Shown here: positions 11,190 to 21,838 of the stretch, piece after piece
Position numbering within the stretch: position 1 is the first letter of the stretch
How the letters are laid out: each line of letters opens with the position of its first letter
Source: Bicyclus anynana
Taxonomy: Eukaryota > Arthropoda > Insecta > Lepidoptera > Nymphalidae
DNA: 64,000 nt
Assembly (NCBI RefSeq): GCF_947172395.1
Contig: NC_069083.1
Coordinates: 8,216,501 to 8,280,500 of the forward strand
Direction of reading: 5' to 3'
Translations under genes and position numbers: made by a program
Notes under the pieces: model-generated
Told to the model about the DNA's origin: nothing
The model's database searches: none
What the model saw: only the letters and a program-made list of their open reading frames with translations

Positions 11190-11733
11190 GGCACGAAACA
11201 TTTGGAACGCGGCACAATCACGGCCCACCTAATGGGTCCCGCAGTACTGATAAATATAAAATACAACAAGAGAGGTTGGCAAAACGCGCGGTCACAGGCC
11301 GGGTTGTTCTGGGGTGCCATATTGTTTTATTGCAAATTGGTTGAACGTACCAGGCCAGTCCTTTACATATACGAGGCTATTAAACTACGCCCGGTGCCCA
11401 GTCACGTGGTAAAACGAATCCGATCGCTGCAGAATGTTAGACGGACAACGGGCTTCGAGTCTCATCATAGTTCACAGCGAGACTATAGCTCACAACGAGT
11501 TGAATTTAAAAAAAATCAAATTCTTCTAGAATAACAATTTTTAATTCATCTAATTTTTATCATATCTCAGAAAATCCAATAGTGACGTAACGGGTAGCAG
11601 CGACGGTGACTGTACTTTTATTTTGTGGCAGAGGAGCTCGAGCAGGTCCCAGGACGTGTGATGTTGGGAGAATGTATAAGGGATCCTTTAGAATGCATCA
11701 ACACGACACTCACCTTCCCTGCCCGACTTGCAC
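11190..11733. other. Intron stretch with two unrecognised plus-strand open frames
   Basis: Frames of 110 codons (11202-11534) and 71 codons (11625-11840) are open, and the region is somewhat GC-rich. Neither has a recognisable domain, and the second runs into the foldback element at 11734. I treat them as repeat remnants or chance. Confidence 0.2.
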
Positions 11734-11889
11734 GGCTATTCTCTAACGATGTTTTGTATAACTCGCACGTGCGAGTTTCAAATTCACCGCCATCTTTCTT
11801 ATTCTATAGTATCGTGTTAAATATAGAGAAACAAAGGTGAATACGAAACTCTCGCTTACGAGTTATAAAAATATCGTTACAGAATAGCC
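11734..11889. mobile_element. 156-bp MITE with about 54-bp terminal inverted repeats
   Basis: 11734-11788 and 11838-11889 are inverted copies: GGCTATTCT, AACGAT, TATAACTCG, GCGAGTTTC and ATTCACC recur in reverse order on the right. The interior is only about 50 bp. No coding capacity. Confidence 0.65.
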
Positions 11890-12224
11890 TAGCTGTTCTA
11901 TTCCATGTCCACACTAAACAATTTATGATAAACAATAATTAGAACACAAAACATTATTGCACACTAAATCACTAACGCGACTGGCAGCGTGACGGTGTCG
12001 ACGCTGCCTTACAAACAACTGAGCGCAAGTCATAAAATACCCTTTTATTTATATCAACACTGATACTTCCTCACTACAATAACATAACTATTGAATGTTA
12101 ATTACCACCTGCAATCGAGGAACTTGTAACATAATATAGGTAACAACGTATCGCATTGGCTTTCAAACAAATAATCCGCATCACAATTGCCCCATTCATT
12201 TAGAAGCTACGTTGCCACAGATAG

Positions 12225-12300
12225 TCTTAGTTAGAAAAGAAAGACAGAAAGAAAGAAAGAAAAAAGCTTTATTAGTGAATTATGCCACACAACACAATTT
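12225..12300 (-). repeat. GAAA microsatellite beside a possible LINE 3' end
   Basis: (GAAA)n at 12239-12262 is followed by AAAAAGCTTTATTAGTG. On the minus strand this reads AATAAAGC then (TTTC)n, which resembles a retrotransposon 3' end with a polyadenylation signal. 12300-13340 shows nothing else I can support. Confidence 0.3.
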
Positions 12301-13349
12301 GTTCTTCAACAATATCCTGCGATGTGTGGCACAACCCAGTAAACGGATCCAACTCAGCATAATGCTACATACTCTTTAAATAATAAGAGCATGCAGCGCT
12401 GGAACCGTTGACCAGATGCCGCCACAAACACAGCACACAACAACCTTATTAACTAAAATAAACAATAATAATAACTTAAACATAAAATAATACATTACAA
12501 ATAACTAAAATAAAAGGGAAAAACAATAAAATACCATACTAAAAAATAACAACGTGAGAAGAAAAAATATTAAAAATAAAATTATATCATATATACACAT
12601 ACTGTCCTCTTTTTTACGCCAGGGAATAAAAAATCCATCACGATTTAAGAATAAAGTGAAATTAATTTATAAAAATTCCGACATTGATGCCTAGAAATTT
12701 TGGATACAAGTCATATCGCTGTCGACTGTTGATAACAAAATGTATTCGAATATCAAACTCGATGCAATATTCAAAACTTCGAACAAAAACAGCGCGATCT
12801 AAAAAATGGTTTACGTTTTGCCAAAAACAAAAGCATTTAAATCGTAACTGACGTTTTGTAGGAAGTGTACTGCAACAATTTGCATTGCAAAGTTTCCGCG
12901 GGCGTATGTATTTTTTGTACGTCGAAAATGATGTCGTGTAGTATGCATAATATACAAGCAACATCGGTACACTTGGTGGTCGTAATGCTATATCGGTATA
13001 CCGTTAACAATTTTGTTGTGTACGAATAAATTAATACCGCAAAGTTTACAAAGGCGAAGTATTTTTATTATAGTCGTAAAATATTCAATTTATTTTTAAT
13101 TTTGTTTAACGCCGAAAAATTTTCCAAAAATATTTAGCCGATAACGAGTGTGATAAAAAATCGTTTAAAAGATATCGGACAGAGAACATTTCAATCGAAT
13201 CCGAGATTAAATCCGGTAGGGAGGCAACAGGAAACTGAAGTGGTATCGATTTACAAGGAATCGAGGCGGCCGGTACAGCCCGCAACAAATTGAAATTGAT
13301 ATCATCGGTGGGCAGCCACCGGATATTACGGGTGTCAAGTACAATCACG

Positions 13350-13665
13350 CACTGGCTCGCTTAGTTGCAATCTATATCTCGATTTGCCTCACTAGATCTG
13401 ATTTACGGAAAGTACTTTACCATCTCGAATGATATCACTTGGATGCGTACGAAGCGTTTCGGTTCCTCGTTCATGATCCGCACTGCGAAGTTATGGAATA
13501 CCCTTCCAGCTTCCGTTTTCCCTACCACCCACAACATGGGTATTTTCAAGTCAAGAGTGAGTAGGCATCTTCTAGGCAAGCGCCTTCCACCATAGGCTGC
13601 ATCATCGCTTACTGTCAAGCATGATTGCAGCCAAGCGCTCGCCTATTTAATGTAAAAAAAAATCT
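13350..13665 (+). mobile_element. Non-LTR retrotransposon 3' end (C-terminus of ORF2)
   Basis: The plus frame at 13365-13595 ends with KLWNTLPASVFP, then FKSRVSRHLLGKR, the C-terminal signature of Jockey/RTE-like reverse transcriptase proteins. It is followed by GCATCATCGCTTACTGTCAA and an A-rich tail near 13660. It is 5' truncated, so not functional. Confidence 0.75.
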
Positions 13666-13928
13666 CACGAAATGTCGTCTTACCTACTTAGCTTTGTTAC
13701 AGCATTTTATACTTTCATGAAAAAAGGAATTTAGGTCGACATTGTAAGACAAACGGCAAAGTTGCACTATTTCGGAATATGTGAGAAAAGTCTATTGGGT
13801 AGATATTACAGAAGAACGGAGTTGTCAAATGAAGAAAACCACCATTAACGCCACACTGGGGAACAAAATTTTTGTGATAAAAAAATTTTTTTTTGCAGAC
13901 TCAAAAGTGATTACAAAAATAAGAAAAC

Positions 13929-14155
13929 TAATGTCGAACAAAGGTTATGATTCACAACATTTGTCAGAATAACTTAATTAACAAATCAAACTGAAACCTA
14001 AATAAGACCCTAGAATGGCAGAGAATGACCTTGAGTGAGGTCACGCACTTGTGAACGTTGTGTGTAGGGTTAAAGGAACCTTTGACTGTTAACAAACACT
14101 CCTCTTTTCCACTCACGTCACTCTCCCCGCCTATCACAGCTGAATACGAATTAAG
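13929..14155 (+). repeat. Dispersed repeat, copy 2 (partner at 844-1070)
   Basis: Colinear with 844-1070 (ATGATTCACAACATTTGTCA, GAGAATGACCTTGAG, CACTTGTGAACGTTGTG, CTCTCCCCGCCTAT). It abuts a family B SINE on its right. Confidence 0.7.
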
Positions 14156-14317
14156 ATAATTCTCTGGTATGCAGGTTTCTTCACGATGGTTTCCTTCACC
14201 GTTTTGAGACACGTGATATTTAATTTCTTAAAAATATCACAACTGAAAAGTTGGAGGTCCATGCCCCGGACTGGATTCGAAACCACACCCTCCGAAATCG
14301 GAGGCAGAGGTCATATG
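14148..14317 (-). mobile_element. SINE family B, tail missing
   Basis: Carries TTCCTTCACCGTTTTGAGAC, CACGTGATATTTAATTTCTT, CTGAAAAGTTGGAGGT and the head region CCTCCGAAATCGGAGGCAGA. The 3' half of the usual element is absent. Confidence 0.75.
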
Positions 14318-14853
14318 TCAAGGAATGTAACTTATATACACTTATTCAAAATAATGCAAGAGACATCTAGATATGTCAAGATACACCTATATCTTCCAGC
14401 CTTAGCAACGGTTACTGTTTCCCCTATTAGGGTAAAAACCTGCGTGTTTAACAACAGTTTGTCATTTTCACTATTGTATAAATTATAGCTCTATACTCAA
14501 TTATTTCATTGTACAGAACACAACCGTAAACAGAAGTAACCTGCGTGATTTTGAAAACAGAAACGAAATATTTAATGACCAAAATACATTTTATTATTTG
14601 GTAATGCATTTTCAAATACATACTGTAACATGATTAATGATTGTTACAGTACGAGTATAAATTATTAAGCCATTATAAATATTAATTGTCTAGGCGGTCG
14701 AGTGTTGCTAGGTTTAAGCAAAATCCCATTTTCTTATAGACTACAGTAAAACCTCTAAAATTATTACCCAAAGATTTACTATTCCTACCACCAAAGCAAA
14801 GAAGCTAAAACATTAAAATATTTTTTTCTAAGCAACTCAGTTGTTTATTTTAT

Positions 14854-15028
14854 ACTAACAGAACCCCACAGTTTCACCCGTGTAGTTTCCGTTGCTGTGA
14901 GGAATACGGGGATAAAATAACCTATTTTACTCCGTGATATTGTAGCTTTCCATCGGTGAAAGAAACTTTTTGAAACCGATCCAGAAGTTTCAGAGCTTAT
15001 TCAATGCAAACAAATACACAAATTAATA
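14854..15028 (-). mobile_element. Helitron-like element, degraded
   Basis: CAGTTTCACCCGTGTAGTTT, then GAATACGGGGATAAAATAAC, GTAGCTTTCCATCGG, CCGATCCAGAAGTTTC. The terminal CTAG has mutated (CTAA). Confidence 0.55.
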
Positions 15029-15107
15029 AAATAGACTTCATGATTGGTTGGATTACTATTATTATATTAGATAAATTTATAATATATCAGATGCGTTTTC
15101 ATTAACA

Positions 15108-15337
15108 TCCTATGCTACTAATATTATAAACGCAACAGTTTGTATGCAGGTTTGTTTGGATGTTTGTTACTATTTAACGCCGCAATTACTGAGCCGATTT
15201 GGCTGAGATTTAAAACAAAGATAGATAATACCCTGCATTAACACATAGGCTAGTTTTTATCCTGGAAAAATCCATGCTTCCCGTGGTATAAATTAAAAAC
15301 TGAATTTCACGCTAACAAAGTTGCGGGCGTCCGCTAG
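15108..15337 (+). mobile_element. Helitron-like element, GTCCG-CTAG family
   Basis: Begins near ACTAATATTATAAACG and continues with TGAGCCGATTTGGCTGAGAT, ATTAACACATAGGCTA and GTTGCGGGCGTCCGCTAG. The 3' hairpin and CTAG are intact. Confidence 0.65.
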
Positions 15338-16051
15338 TTATTAATAAAATGAAAGACACCTTTTGAAATATATCAGCATCGCCATAATTATCAGGGAGTA
15401 TTTATTTTAATATTGCTGAAATGTCAACATGCATTTTGATAACTGAAACTCTATTAAGTTAGAAGTATTTTATTACGGAACACGGTGACACGAATCCCTG
15501 TGTCAGTTAGTTACTCTAATGTGATTGAAGTTTATACAAACATTTGCCAGTTCTGTTAAATTCCCGCAGGTTTAATCCTTTTAGATGAATACAGTGTTGT
15601 TTGATTTATTGAACTCTGATTTAAAATATGTGGTATACTCAACAACTTGACGGTTAAGCTGGCGGCATTAAATCCGAAACTTTTAGGTTCTGGTTCTAAT
15701 GGAAAAGCTAAAAAAATCAATCATTCCCTATAACCTTTATTTACATTTACCTACGAATATAACCGAACTACGAGTATCTGGCATAGAAATGGGTAGTTAA
15801 TTAAAGTTTACTTAGTTTTCTCTACTATTTTACGTTACTTTATATCCGAGTTAATAAATGTAAACGAGAATTCGCCAGTAATACATAACGATAGGTGGAA
15901 CTCGCCATAAATTTCAAACTCGGTTCATATATTCCACAAGAATTTTGTGCTCGAACAGCGTGAAAATTAATCGATCGATTAGCCATTTGCTCCAAAGCTA
16001 AGGTTGAATGAGACCCGTGAATCAGTCCCCGGTCCCCACCCTCGGTCACTG

Positions 16052-16365
16052 CTAGTCGAAATTAATTCGCTTTGCAAAAAAGCGGTTGCCACCTAAATTA
16101 CTCGTGTCTCGTGATGTAACTGTTCTAAGCAAGTAGTTTATGGGGTATTTACGCGATGAAAAATTTAGTTTCACAACCTTTGTTTCATCATCATCATCAT
16201 CATCGTGATGATGAAACAAAGGTTGTGCAACTAAATCTGCAAAAAAACGTGCAAAAATGCGGTTGACACCTAAATTACTCGTATCTCGTGATATAACTGT
16301 TCTAAGCAAGTAATTTATGGGGTGTCAATGTGATGAAAAATTTAGTTGTACAACCTTTGCTTAAA
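16052..16365 (+). repeat. Direct repeat pair flanking a near-perfect hairpin
   Basis: 16070-16180 and 16243-16363 are direct copies sharing CACCTAAATTACTCGT, TCGTGAT, AACTGTTCTAAGCAAGTA and GATGAAAAATTTAGTT. Between them 16163-16193 and 16206-16236 form a hairpin matching at 30 of 31 positions with a 12-base loop. The motif TTTAGTTG(T/C)ACAACCTTTG therefore occurs three times. Confidence 0.75.
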
Positions 16366-16514
16366 GTGTTTTAACTCTTAATCAATAATGGTACTCGTAG
16401 TTAAGATAATAATGGAAAATTAAATACTTTTTATGTCCGAAGTTATTCTCGAAAATATTACTTTTACTACTAAGTAAGTAACTATATTCATGCCTCAGGT
16501 ATAAATAATTTTAT

Positions 16515-16550
16515 ATAAACCTATGAATTCCCGTATATTCATAACCTTTT
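16515..16550. repeat. Short dispersed repeat (partner at 35846-35880)
   Basis: CCTATGAATTCCCGTATATT plus CATA is shared exactly with 35849 onward. Here the right half of the palindrome is altered. Confidence 0.55.
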
Positions 16551-16567
16551 TCATAACCTTTATATTG

Positions 16568-16582
16568 CCCCCCCCCCCCCCC
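16568..16582. repeat. Poly-C run
   Basis: Fifteen consecutive C, unusual in this AT-rich sequence. Confidence 0.95.
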
Positions 16583-17490
16583 TACAAATTTAGATACAGG
16601 GCTGCCCCAAGGCACGCTACGCCTCTGACTCTCACGGTTGCAGGCTTTACAGCAAGTCATATTGCTTAAAACGTACATACTCGTAGCTTCGAAGTTATAT
16701 TCAAGCCAAGAATCTTGGAAACCCTGAATGGCCGAAATCTTACTCACTAAGCTGTCGTCACCATTATTTTTCAAGTGATACTACAAATAATACAATCACT
16801 CTCGATTTTTCGACACACAATCGACTAGAGTTCGAGAACGCTTCACAACTTTATACCGTTGTAGCAATAGTACGTACAAGCGCTGGTTTAGCAAATATCC
16901 GCATGAGTAAGGCTTCGTTACCGGTGAATCAAATGTTGTCATAACCTACTTTTATTGATCAGTTGAATCACCTCCAGTTTTATTTATGCATTCTATTCGG
17001 AATTTCGGTTCGGGAAAAATTATATATCGCATATTGCATTTCGCAAGCGACAAGGTTTATTGCTTTTACTATGCCATTTTTATTTAATATTTTTTTATTG
17101 TATTATGTATAAAAAGGTATTGTAATAACATGCGTATTTTTTACCGAACAATGTCAGTGAATGGATTAAAACTGGAAATGGATGGAGTTCCCGTTAAAAT
17201 GAAATGAATATCTTTGTTTAAATAATTGAATATTGCTCTTTTTTTTACTACACTGGATGATCGTCTTTAAATTTTGAACTACAATATAAGGTTATATATA
17301 GGACGGATAAACTAATTCCGCACCAAATATATTTTATTTATTTATTTATTCGGAAGCCAACGTTGACATACAAAAAACTTATGACATTGACTAAAGCCGA
17401 TTAAATCATTAACTTTTCGCATTTATAGACAGTTCTATCCCGTGGTTCTTTCAGAAACGAATTCAATTAATACGTCACTGGCTTTGCACC

Positions 17491-17600
17491 ACCTTCAAAG
17501 TGACCAGAAGGTAGCACATACGATGTTATTTTTCCCTTTATAGTTTATTTTTGTGATTCTGAAGTCGGTTAATTTTTTTTGTTAAAAATATTTTATGACT
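17491..17600. repeat. Dispersed repeat (partner at 20370-20475)
   Basis: Both copies read ACTTCAAAGTGA or CCTTCAAAGTGA, GGTAGCACATACGATGTT, AGTTTATTTTTGTGATT, GAAGTCGGTT and GTTAAAAATATTTTAT. Probably a short DNA element or LINE tail; not identified. Confidence 0.6.
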
Positions 17601-17869
17601 AATTAAACATAACATGCATTAAAAAGTAATATGCTACATAGTACACCCCACTTACAGGCTAACTCAATGCGTTTCTTTTAATACAATTCTTAATTTACCA
17701 TTAAAAAAAAGAAACAAAAAGTAAATCTACCTACCATTAAAAAAAAAAACTAAAAGAATTATAAAAAAATGTATACAATATATACAGGTAGTGGCTATGA
17801 CTTCCATCAGGTGACCCGCATACTCGTTTGATGCATTAATATAGAAATTAGTAAATGTTAACTTTGTGT

Positions 17870-17982
17870 CATCATCATCATTATCAACCCATATTCGGAT
17901 CACTGCCGAGCTCGAGTCTCCTCTCAGAATGAGAAGGGTTAGGCCAATAGTAGGTACACCACGCTGGGCCAATGCGGATTGG
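17870..17982 (-). mobile_element. SINE family B, 3' end
   Basis: ATCATCATCATTATCAACCC, ATATTCGGATCACTGC, GTCTCCTCTCAGAATGAGA and CCACGCTGGGCCAATGC. Truncated after GCGGATTGG. Confidence 0.75.
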
Positions 17983-18179
17983 ATAATTTAATAAATGAAA
18001 TGATTTTTTCTGAAAAACCCCCGAAGGTCATTAAATTAACTAGAATAACGATTTGTTTGCTAGGATTTCTTTCTATCTTAACACAAAAGTTTTAATCGTG
18101 TTACAATATGTGAGGTGAATCAAAAGAAAAAAAACTTGTTTATTTTTATTTCAATATTAAAAATGCCTTACATCATTTT

Positions 18180-18302
18180 GGATAGAGCTGACTTTGCTTT
18201 GCAAAAAACCGCATCGAAATCGGTCCATGTGAGAGCTAAAATGCCACAGACGGACACGTCAAACTTAACACGTTAAACTTTTAACGTCAGGGGTTAAAAA
18301 AG
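18180..18302. repeat. Dispersed repeat with CGTCAAACTT and GGGTTAAAA end
   Basis: ATCGAAATCGGTCC, CACAGACGGACACGTCAAAC and GGGGTTAAAAAAGG resemble 24005-24197. The family is not identified. Confidence 0.45.
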
Positions 18303-18354
18303 GTTGCTATCGGGATTAGTGTTTAAATTTCGTCCCATAGTTCCGTTGCAACTG

Positions 18355-18480
18355 AAAATCCCCCTACGCGGCGGGCAAAGTGCCACTAAAATAAATGTTC
18401 TGTCAGAGAGAAAAACGAGCGGAACGCTACCCCGCGCCCCGCTCGCTTACCTCACTATTTCATTTCAGCAGAATCAACTG
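18355..18480. other. GC-rich intronic patch
   Basis: Locally high GC (ACGAGCGGAACGCTACCCCG). The candidate exon reading on the minus strand contains stops, so it is not annotated as coding. Confidence 0.25.
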
Positions 18481-18756
18481 TGAATTAAGGGCGTAGGCCA
18501 TACAAACAGCACTTATCATTTATATTGCTTTGGCAATGCACGATTTAAGTCCTCTGTTTATACGCCTTCGTGTTCCGCATTGTTTTATTTAACATCGAGT
18601 TACAGCTCCCGTTGTACTCGTTATATTTGCCGTATACACTGAAAGTTATGTTACTTGAGAATGGCTTTGTTTACATACTTGCGATGCGACGTTTACCTAT
18701 ATACAGTTATTGTTTTTTGTATGTAAATTTGTGCTTTTTTAATACTGTGGTGATGT

Positions 18757-19008
18757 ATTTTTTTTTATTATTTACAAGTTAGACTTTGACTACAATCTCA
18801 CCTGATGGCAAGCGAAGATGCAAAGGTTTCAACACGATATCGTATCGGAATGCTAAGTCGCTTTTCGATACATCTTTGCCGGTGGGTGGTAACTAGCCGA
18901 AGCTACACCTGAACCAATTAAGAAAACATCAATCGGTCCAGCCAGGGATCGTACCCAGGACCTCCGTCTTGTAAATCCACCGCGCATACCACTGCGCCAC
19001 AGAGGTCA
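18757..19008 (-). mobile_element. SINE family A, internally deleted
   Basis: The minus-strand head has the A box region (TGGCGCAGTGGTATGCGCGG) and a B box near 18950. The tail is TTATTTACAAGTTAGAC. The segment between CAAGCGAAGATGC and GGTTTCAACACG is deleted. Confidence 0.85.
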
Positions 19009-19418
19009 TAAAAAAATTAGTGATTTAATTACGATTATTCTAAGAATCTATTTTTAAACGTCAAATATACTTAGGTTACTTAATCATCTCATAAAAATAG
19101 CTAATTAAGTAAAGATAGTATTCTACGATGGACATCACAACAACGTCTAAATCAATTACGTAATCACGATGCTCACAGAATGTTAACCTGAATAGTTTGT
19201 TTGATTAAGGGTCCTACACTACGGGAACGCGTAATTAGGCTGTAACTTTCTTCCGTTTCTCTAAGATGGTCCAAATTGTTTTATAAGCAATACCACTGTA
19301 CCAGATTTATCGCTTTTCTATTTACTACATATTTATTTCTTAAGAAATATTATATAAAACTAATAAAAATTCAATGAGGATGATGACTATGTTTGAATAT
19401 ATTGATTTTTATGATGCA

Positions 19419-19652
19419 CTAGCTGACGCCGCGCGGTTTTACCCGCGTGGAACCTCTCCCCGTAGGAAAACGGGGATAATATAAGATAAGATAAGATTGT
19501 CACCTTCCTCGATAAATGGGCTATCTAACACTGAAAGAATTTTTTTAATCAGACCGGTAGTTCCTGAGAATAGCGCATACAATGAAACAAACAAACAAAC
19601 TAACAAACAAACAAACAAACTTTTCAGCTTTATATATTAGTATAGAGTATAG
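19419..19652 (-). mobile_element. Helitron-like element, GCGCGG family
   Basis: CTAGCTGACGCCGCGCGG, then GGGCTATCTAACACTGAAAG and AGTTCCTGAGAATAGCG, with an expanded (AACA)n run before TTTATATATTAGTATAGAG. The repeat expansion distinguishes it from other copies. Confidence 0.7.
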
Positions 19653-19668
19653 AGATTAGGGTAAATAA

Positions 19669-19800
19669 TTTTGTATGGGGCGTTTTTCAGGGATCCGTGG
19701 CAGCATCGCAAATCTGACTTTAAATCCCTGTAGCTCCGAAAATAATGATCGCAGATACCTTGTTACTTTTACAAAATTGCTTTATTATTAGCATAATCCT
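19669..19800. repeat. Dispersed repeat (inverted partner at 46000-46137)
   Basis: TTTTGTATGGGGCGTTTTTC, AGGGATCC, CTGTAGCTCCGAAA, AATGATCGCAGATACC and TTACAAAATTGCTTT match the reverse complement of 46000-46137. Confidence 0.7.
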
Positions 19801-20369
19801 AATTTATATACAATTTAAAAATCTGTCCCATCTCTATTACTTGCGAAGCTAAAAGGCCTAAGGCTCACTGACTCAGGAGCCTTAATCAGCGCAACCACAA
19901 CCGGAAATACAGCTATCTCTTACATTGCGTTGGGACGAAAGAGATGGGACTTGGAGAACTCCGCCACTGTTAGTGGACATTTAGTCTATTTCTCTACACT
20001 CGGTCGCATGTTCGGCTCACAAGTCAGGTCTCAGAGCGAGGAACCTCATCACAACTACTTACTGTCCTCTATAATCGATGTTAACAGCTTTTTAAGATGT
20101 TCAAAATACTTATGCTGATGCCATATATGATTGTCTTATCTTATATTATCTTAGAGAGTGGTCATGTGAAATGTCAATGGTCTGTTAGAATAGTTAGTTA
20201 GATTTTGAAAATAAATTTAGCTAAAATCTTTTTCTGAACTAAATGTGACAAACTCAAGTTCTATTGAAGTTAGTTATATAAATGCTTGTAGGTCCAAAAT
20301 AACGCGCCACTCTATTTAACTGACTTAAAAAAGGAGGTTGTCAATTCGACACGTATGTACTATTTAATA

Positions 20370-20475
20370 CTTCAAAGTGATCAGGAGGTAGCACATACGA
20401 TGTTGTTTTTCGCTTTTTAGTTTATTTTTGTGATTTTGAAGTCGGTTCAATTTTTTTGTTAAAAATATTTTATTT
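20370..20475. repeat. Dispersed repeat (partner at 17491-17600)
   Basis: Colinear with 17491-17600; see that entry for shared motifs. It ends in a T-rich run. Confidence 0.6.
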
Positions 20476-21042
20476 TTTTGTTTTTGTGCATTTTATTTAT
20501 CTATGTACATGTTAATCTCCAAGAGCAGACTATCATCTGGCAAAAGCGTAGCGTAGGGCATTAGTTACTAGATATTGCTGCTGGTCTAACCATGTTTAAT
20601 ATCAACTCTCTTTCGACAATCGCTAACGCTTTGAAATAAATGTATGGGGACGACAACGATTGATAGGCTGATCACGGAATTCCTATCAATAACATTTTAT
20701 AAATCTATATGTTTTTTATAGAGCTATATGCTCTGATTTGCTGTTAATGATTCAAAATATTTAACTGAGGCAACCTATTATATATATTATATATATTATT
20801 ATATATATGTGTCACTGTGAACATTATCTATCATTTATTTTTTATCACTAATGACTAAAGATGAGGGTGTATTTAAAATCATTACAACGCCAACAACAAA
20901 TGTACCTAGCTTTACCATCAACGCGCAGGCCCTAAAGTTTTATAAATTACTTATTTAGTAAGTCTAGTACAACAATGAAATAAAATATGCAAATTATAAT
21001 AAAAGCGTGTTAAAAGTAATCTCATAATTATAAAATACTCAC

Positions 21043-21829
21043 AATTATTTGTTAGTAAAAACCCTGTTGAAACGCCCAACAATACTAAACAAAATAACAA
21101 TAGAAGCACTATTAGCGTCGGTTTGCAATAGTGTATCCAGCAATAGTCTTCCGAATTCGCGGCTTGAGGGTTCGACCACGGACAGCACTTGCTGCAAGTG
21201 GAATCCGTCGAACTGGTTGACCGCACCACTGCGCTGTTGCCTTGCTGGTTCACTATCACGCCCTGTGCCGAAGTTTCACTTCTCTGGCCATAAGTGGTAT
21301 TCTTCTCTGATATACGCGCAAACCCCGAGCTGTCGTCTTCTTGGGAGTTGCCGTACACTCCGTACGATGCCACCATATCCACGCCCGATAACGACCTCGT
21401 AGTTTCGTTACCACTATTGTCTTGCACGCCATTATTGTCTGAAGTGGGCCAGCACTCGCACGAACACCGGTCCTCTTTCCTCCTCTGCCTGACTTGCGCT
21501 GTCTCAGACCTAGGAATTTGCACGTCGGCTTTTTTCTCTTCCTCCTTTTTAATTTTTGTCTCTTGAGACACGGCTTCGTGAGTGCCATTGTAGTTGCTTT
21601 GCAAATTTTTGTGGTTTTCTATATACCAGTGTCTTTCTTCGGCTCGGAGCGTGGTATCGTTGTTACCCTCATACACATCAGCGTAATTGGAGAGAGGGTG
21701 TGAGGAGGGGCTGTAAAGAGGAACCGGAGCGAGCTGCCCGTATCCCCGCTCATACTGCGGGGGCCGCGAGTTCGTCGCGTAGTAGGTGGTAGATACAGGC
21801 ACGTTGTAATCGTAGCCCGACCTGTTCAT
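21043..21829 (-). CDS. Candidate first coding exon: cytoplasmic N-terminus plus membrane anchor of a type II membrane protein
   Basis: The exon gives 262 whole codons plus one base. The ATG at 21827-21829 has A at -3 and an in-frame TAA just upstream (21839-21841), which fixes the start. There is no signal peptide. Residues 1-236 are low-complexity and hydrophilic: Tyr/Pro/Ser-rich at 6-50, a Lys/Glu-rich stretch at 91-102, basic RQRRK near 114-118, and two Cys/Trp clusters, CSCECW (122-127) and CSKCCPW (212-218). C230 and C235 sit just before a hydrophobic stretch at about 238-259, with K236 on its N-terminal side, which favours an N-in (type II) orientation. The frame stays open for 30 more codons, but a strong donor (GTGAGT at 21037-21042) splits codon 263, so that tail is probably intronic. 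The juxtamembrane cysteines could be palmitoylated (inference). The cytoplasmic part is not a domain I recognise. Confidence 0.75.
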
Positions 21830-21838
21830 CTTCAGTCC

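Larger units (their letters stand above)
8219..21042 (-). other. First intron of the follistatin-domain gene
   Basis: About 12.8 kb between the donor at 21037-21042 and the acceptor at 8219-8221. It contains SINEs, Helitron-like elements and LINE remnants. 8650-9660, 16380-17490 and 20476-20950 show only AT-rich sequence with nothing I can name, apart from a run of 15 C at 16568-16582. Confidence 0.5.
556..21829 (-). other. Span of a split host gene: type II membrane protein with follistatin domain (5' part only)
   Basis: Three exons on the minus strand form one compatible model: 21043-21829, 8183-8218 and 556-765. Each internal boundary is phase 1 and has a GT/AG pair with good flanking context. 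Joining them gives a cytoplasmic N-terminus of about 236 residues, a membrane segment, a stalk of about 15 residues rich in proline, then a follistatin domain. The gene continues beyond the left edge. Transmembrane agrin has this arrangement (cytoplasmic N-terminus, anchor, then repeated follistatin domains), so an agrin-like protein is my best guess. Other follistatin/Kazal membrane proteins remain possible. Further exons inside the introns cannot be excluded. Confidence 0.65.

Noticed and set aside
11690..11735. A strong minus-strand donor AAG/GTGAGT near 11712
   Set aside because: The sequence upstream is the MITE at 11734-11889, and no acceptor with an open frame was found.
18440..18500. 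A 27-nt minus-strand micro-exon between CTTAATTCACAG and GTGAG/GTAAGC
   Set aside because: All three frames contain a stop within the 27 bases, so it cannot be coding.
20770..20812. AT-rich TATATATT run as a promoter for the minus-strand gene
   Set aside because: It lies downstream of the coding exon, and simple AT runs are common here.
20951..21042. Extension of the long minus-strand frame to its natural stop, adding about 30 residues
   Set aside because: A consensus donor (GTGAGT) at 21037-21042 lies immediately after the membrane segment, and the added residues look like AT-rich intron translation.
21049..21792. Several plus-strand frames and one minus-strand frame over 21.05-21.79 kb
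   Set aside because: All overlap the long membrane-protein exon in other frames and lack its features.
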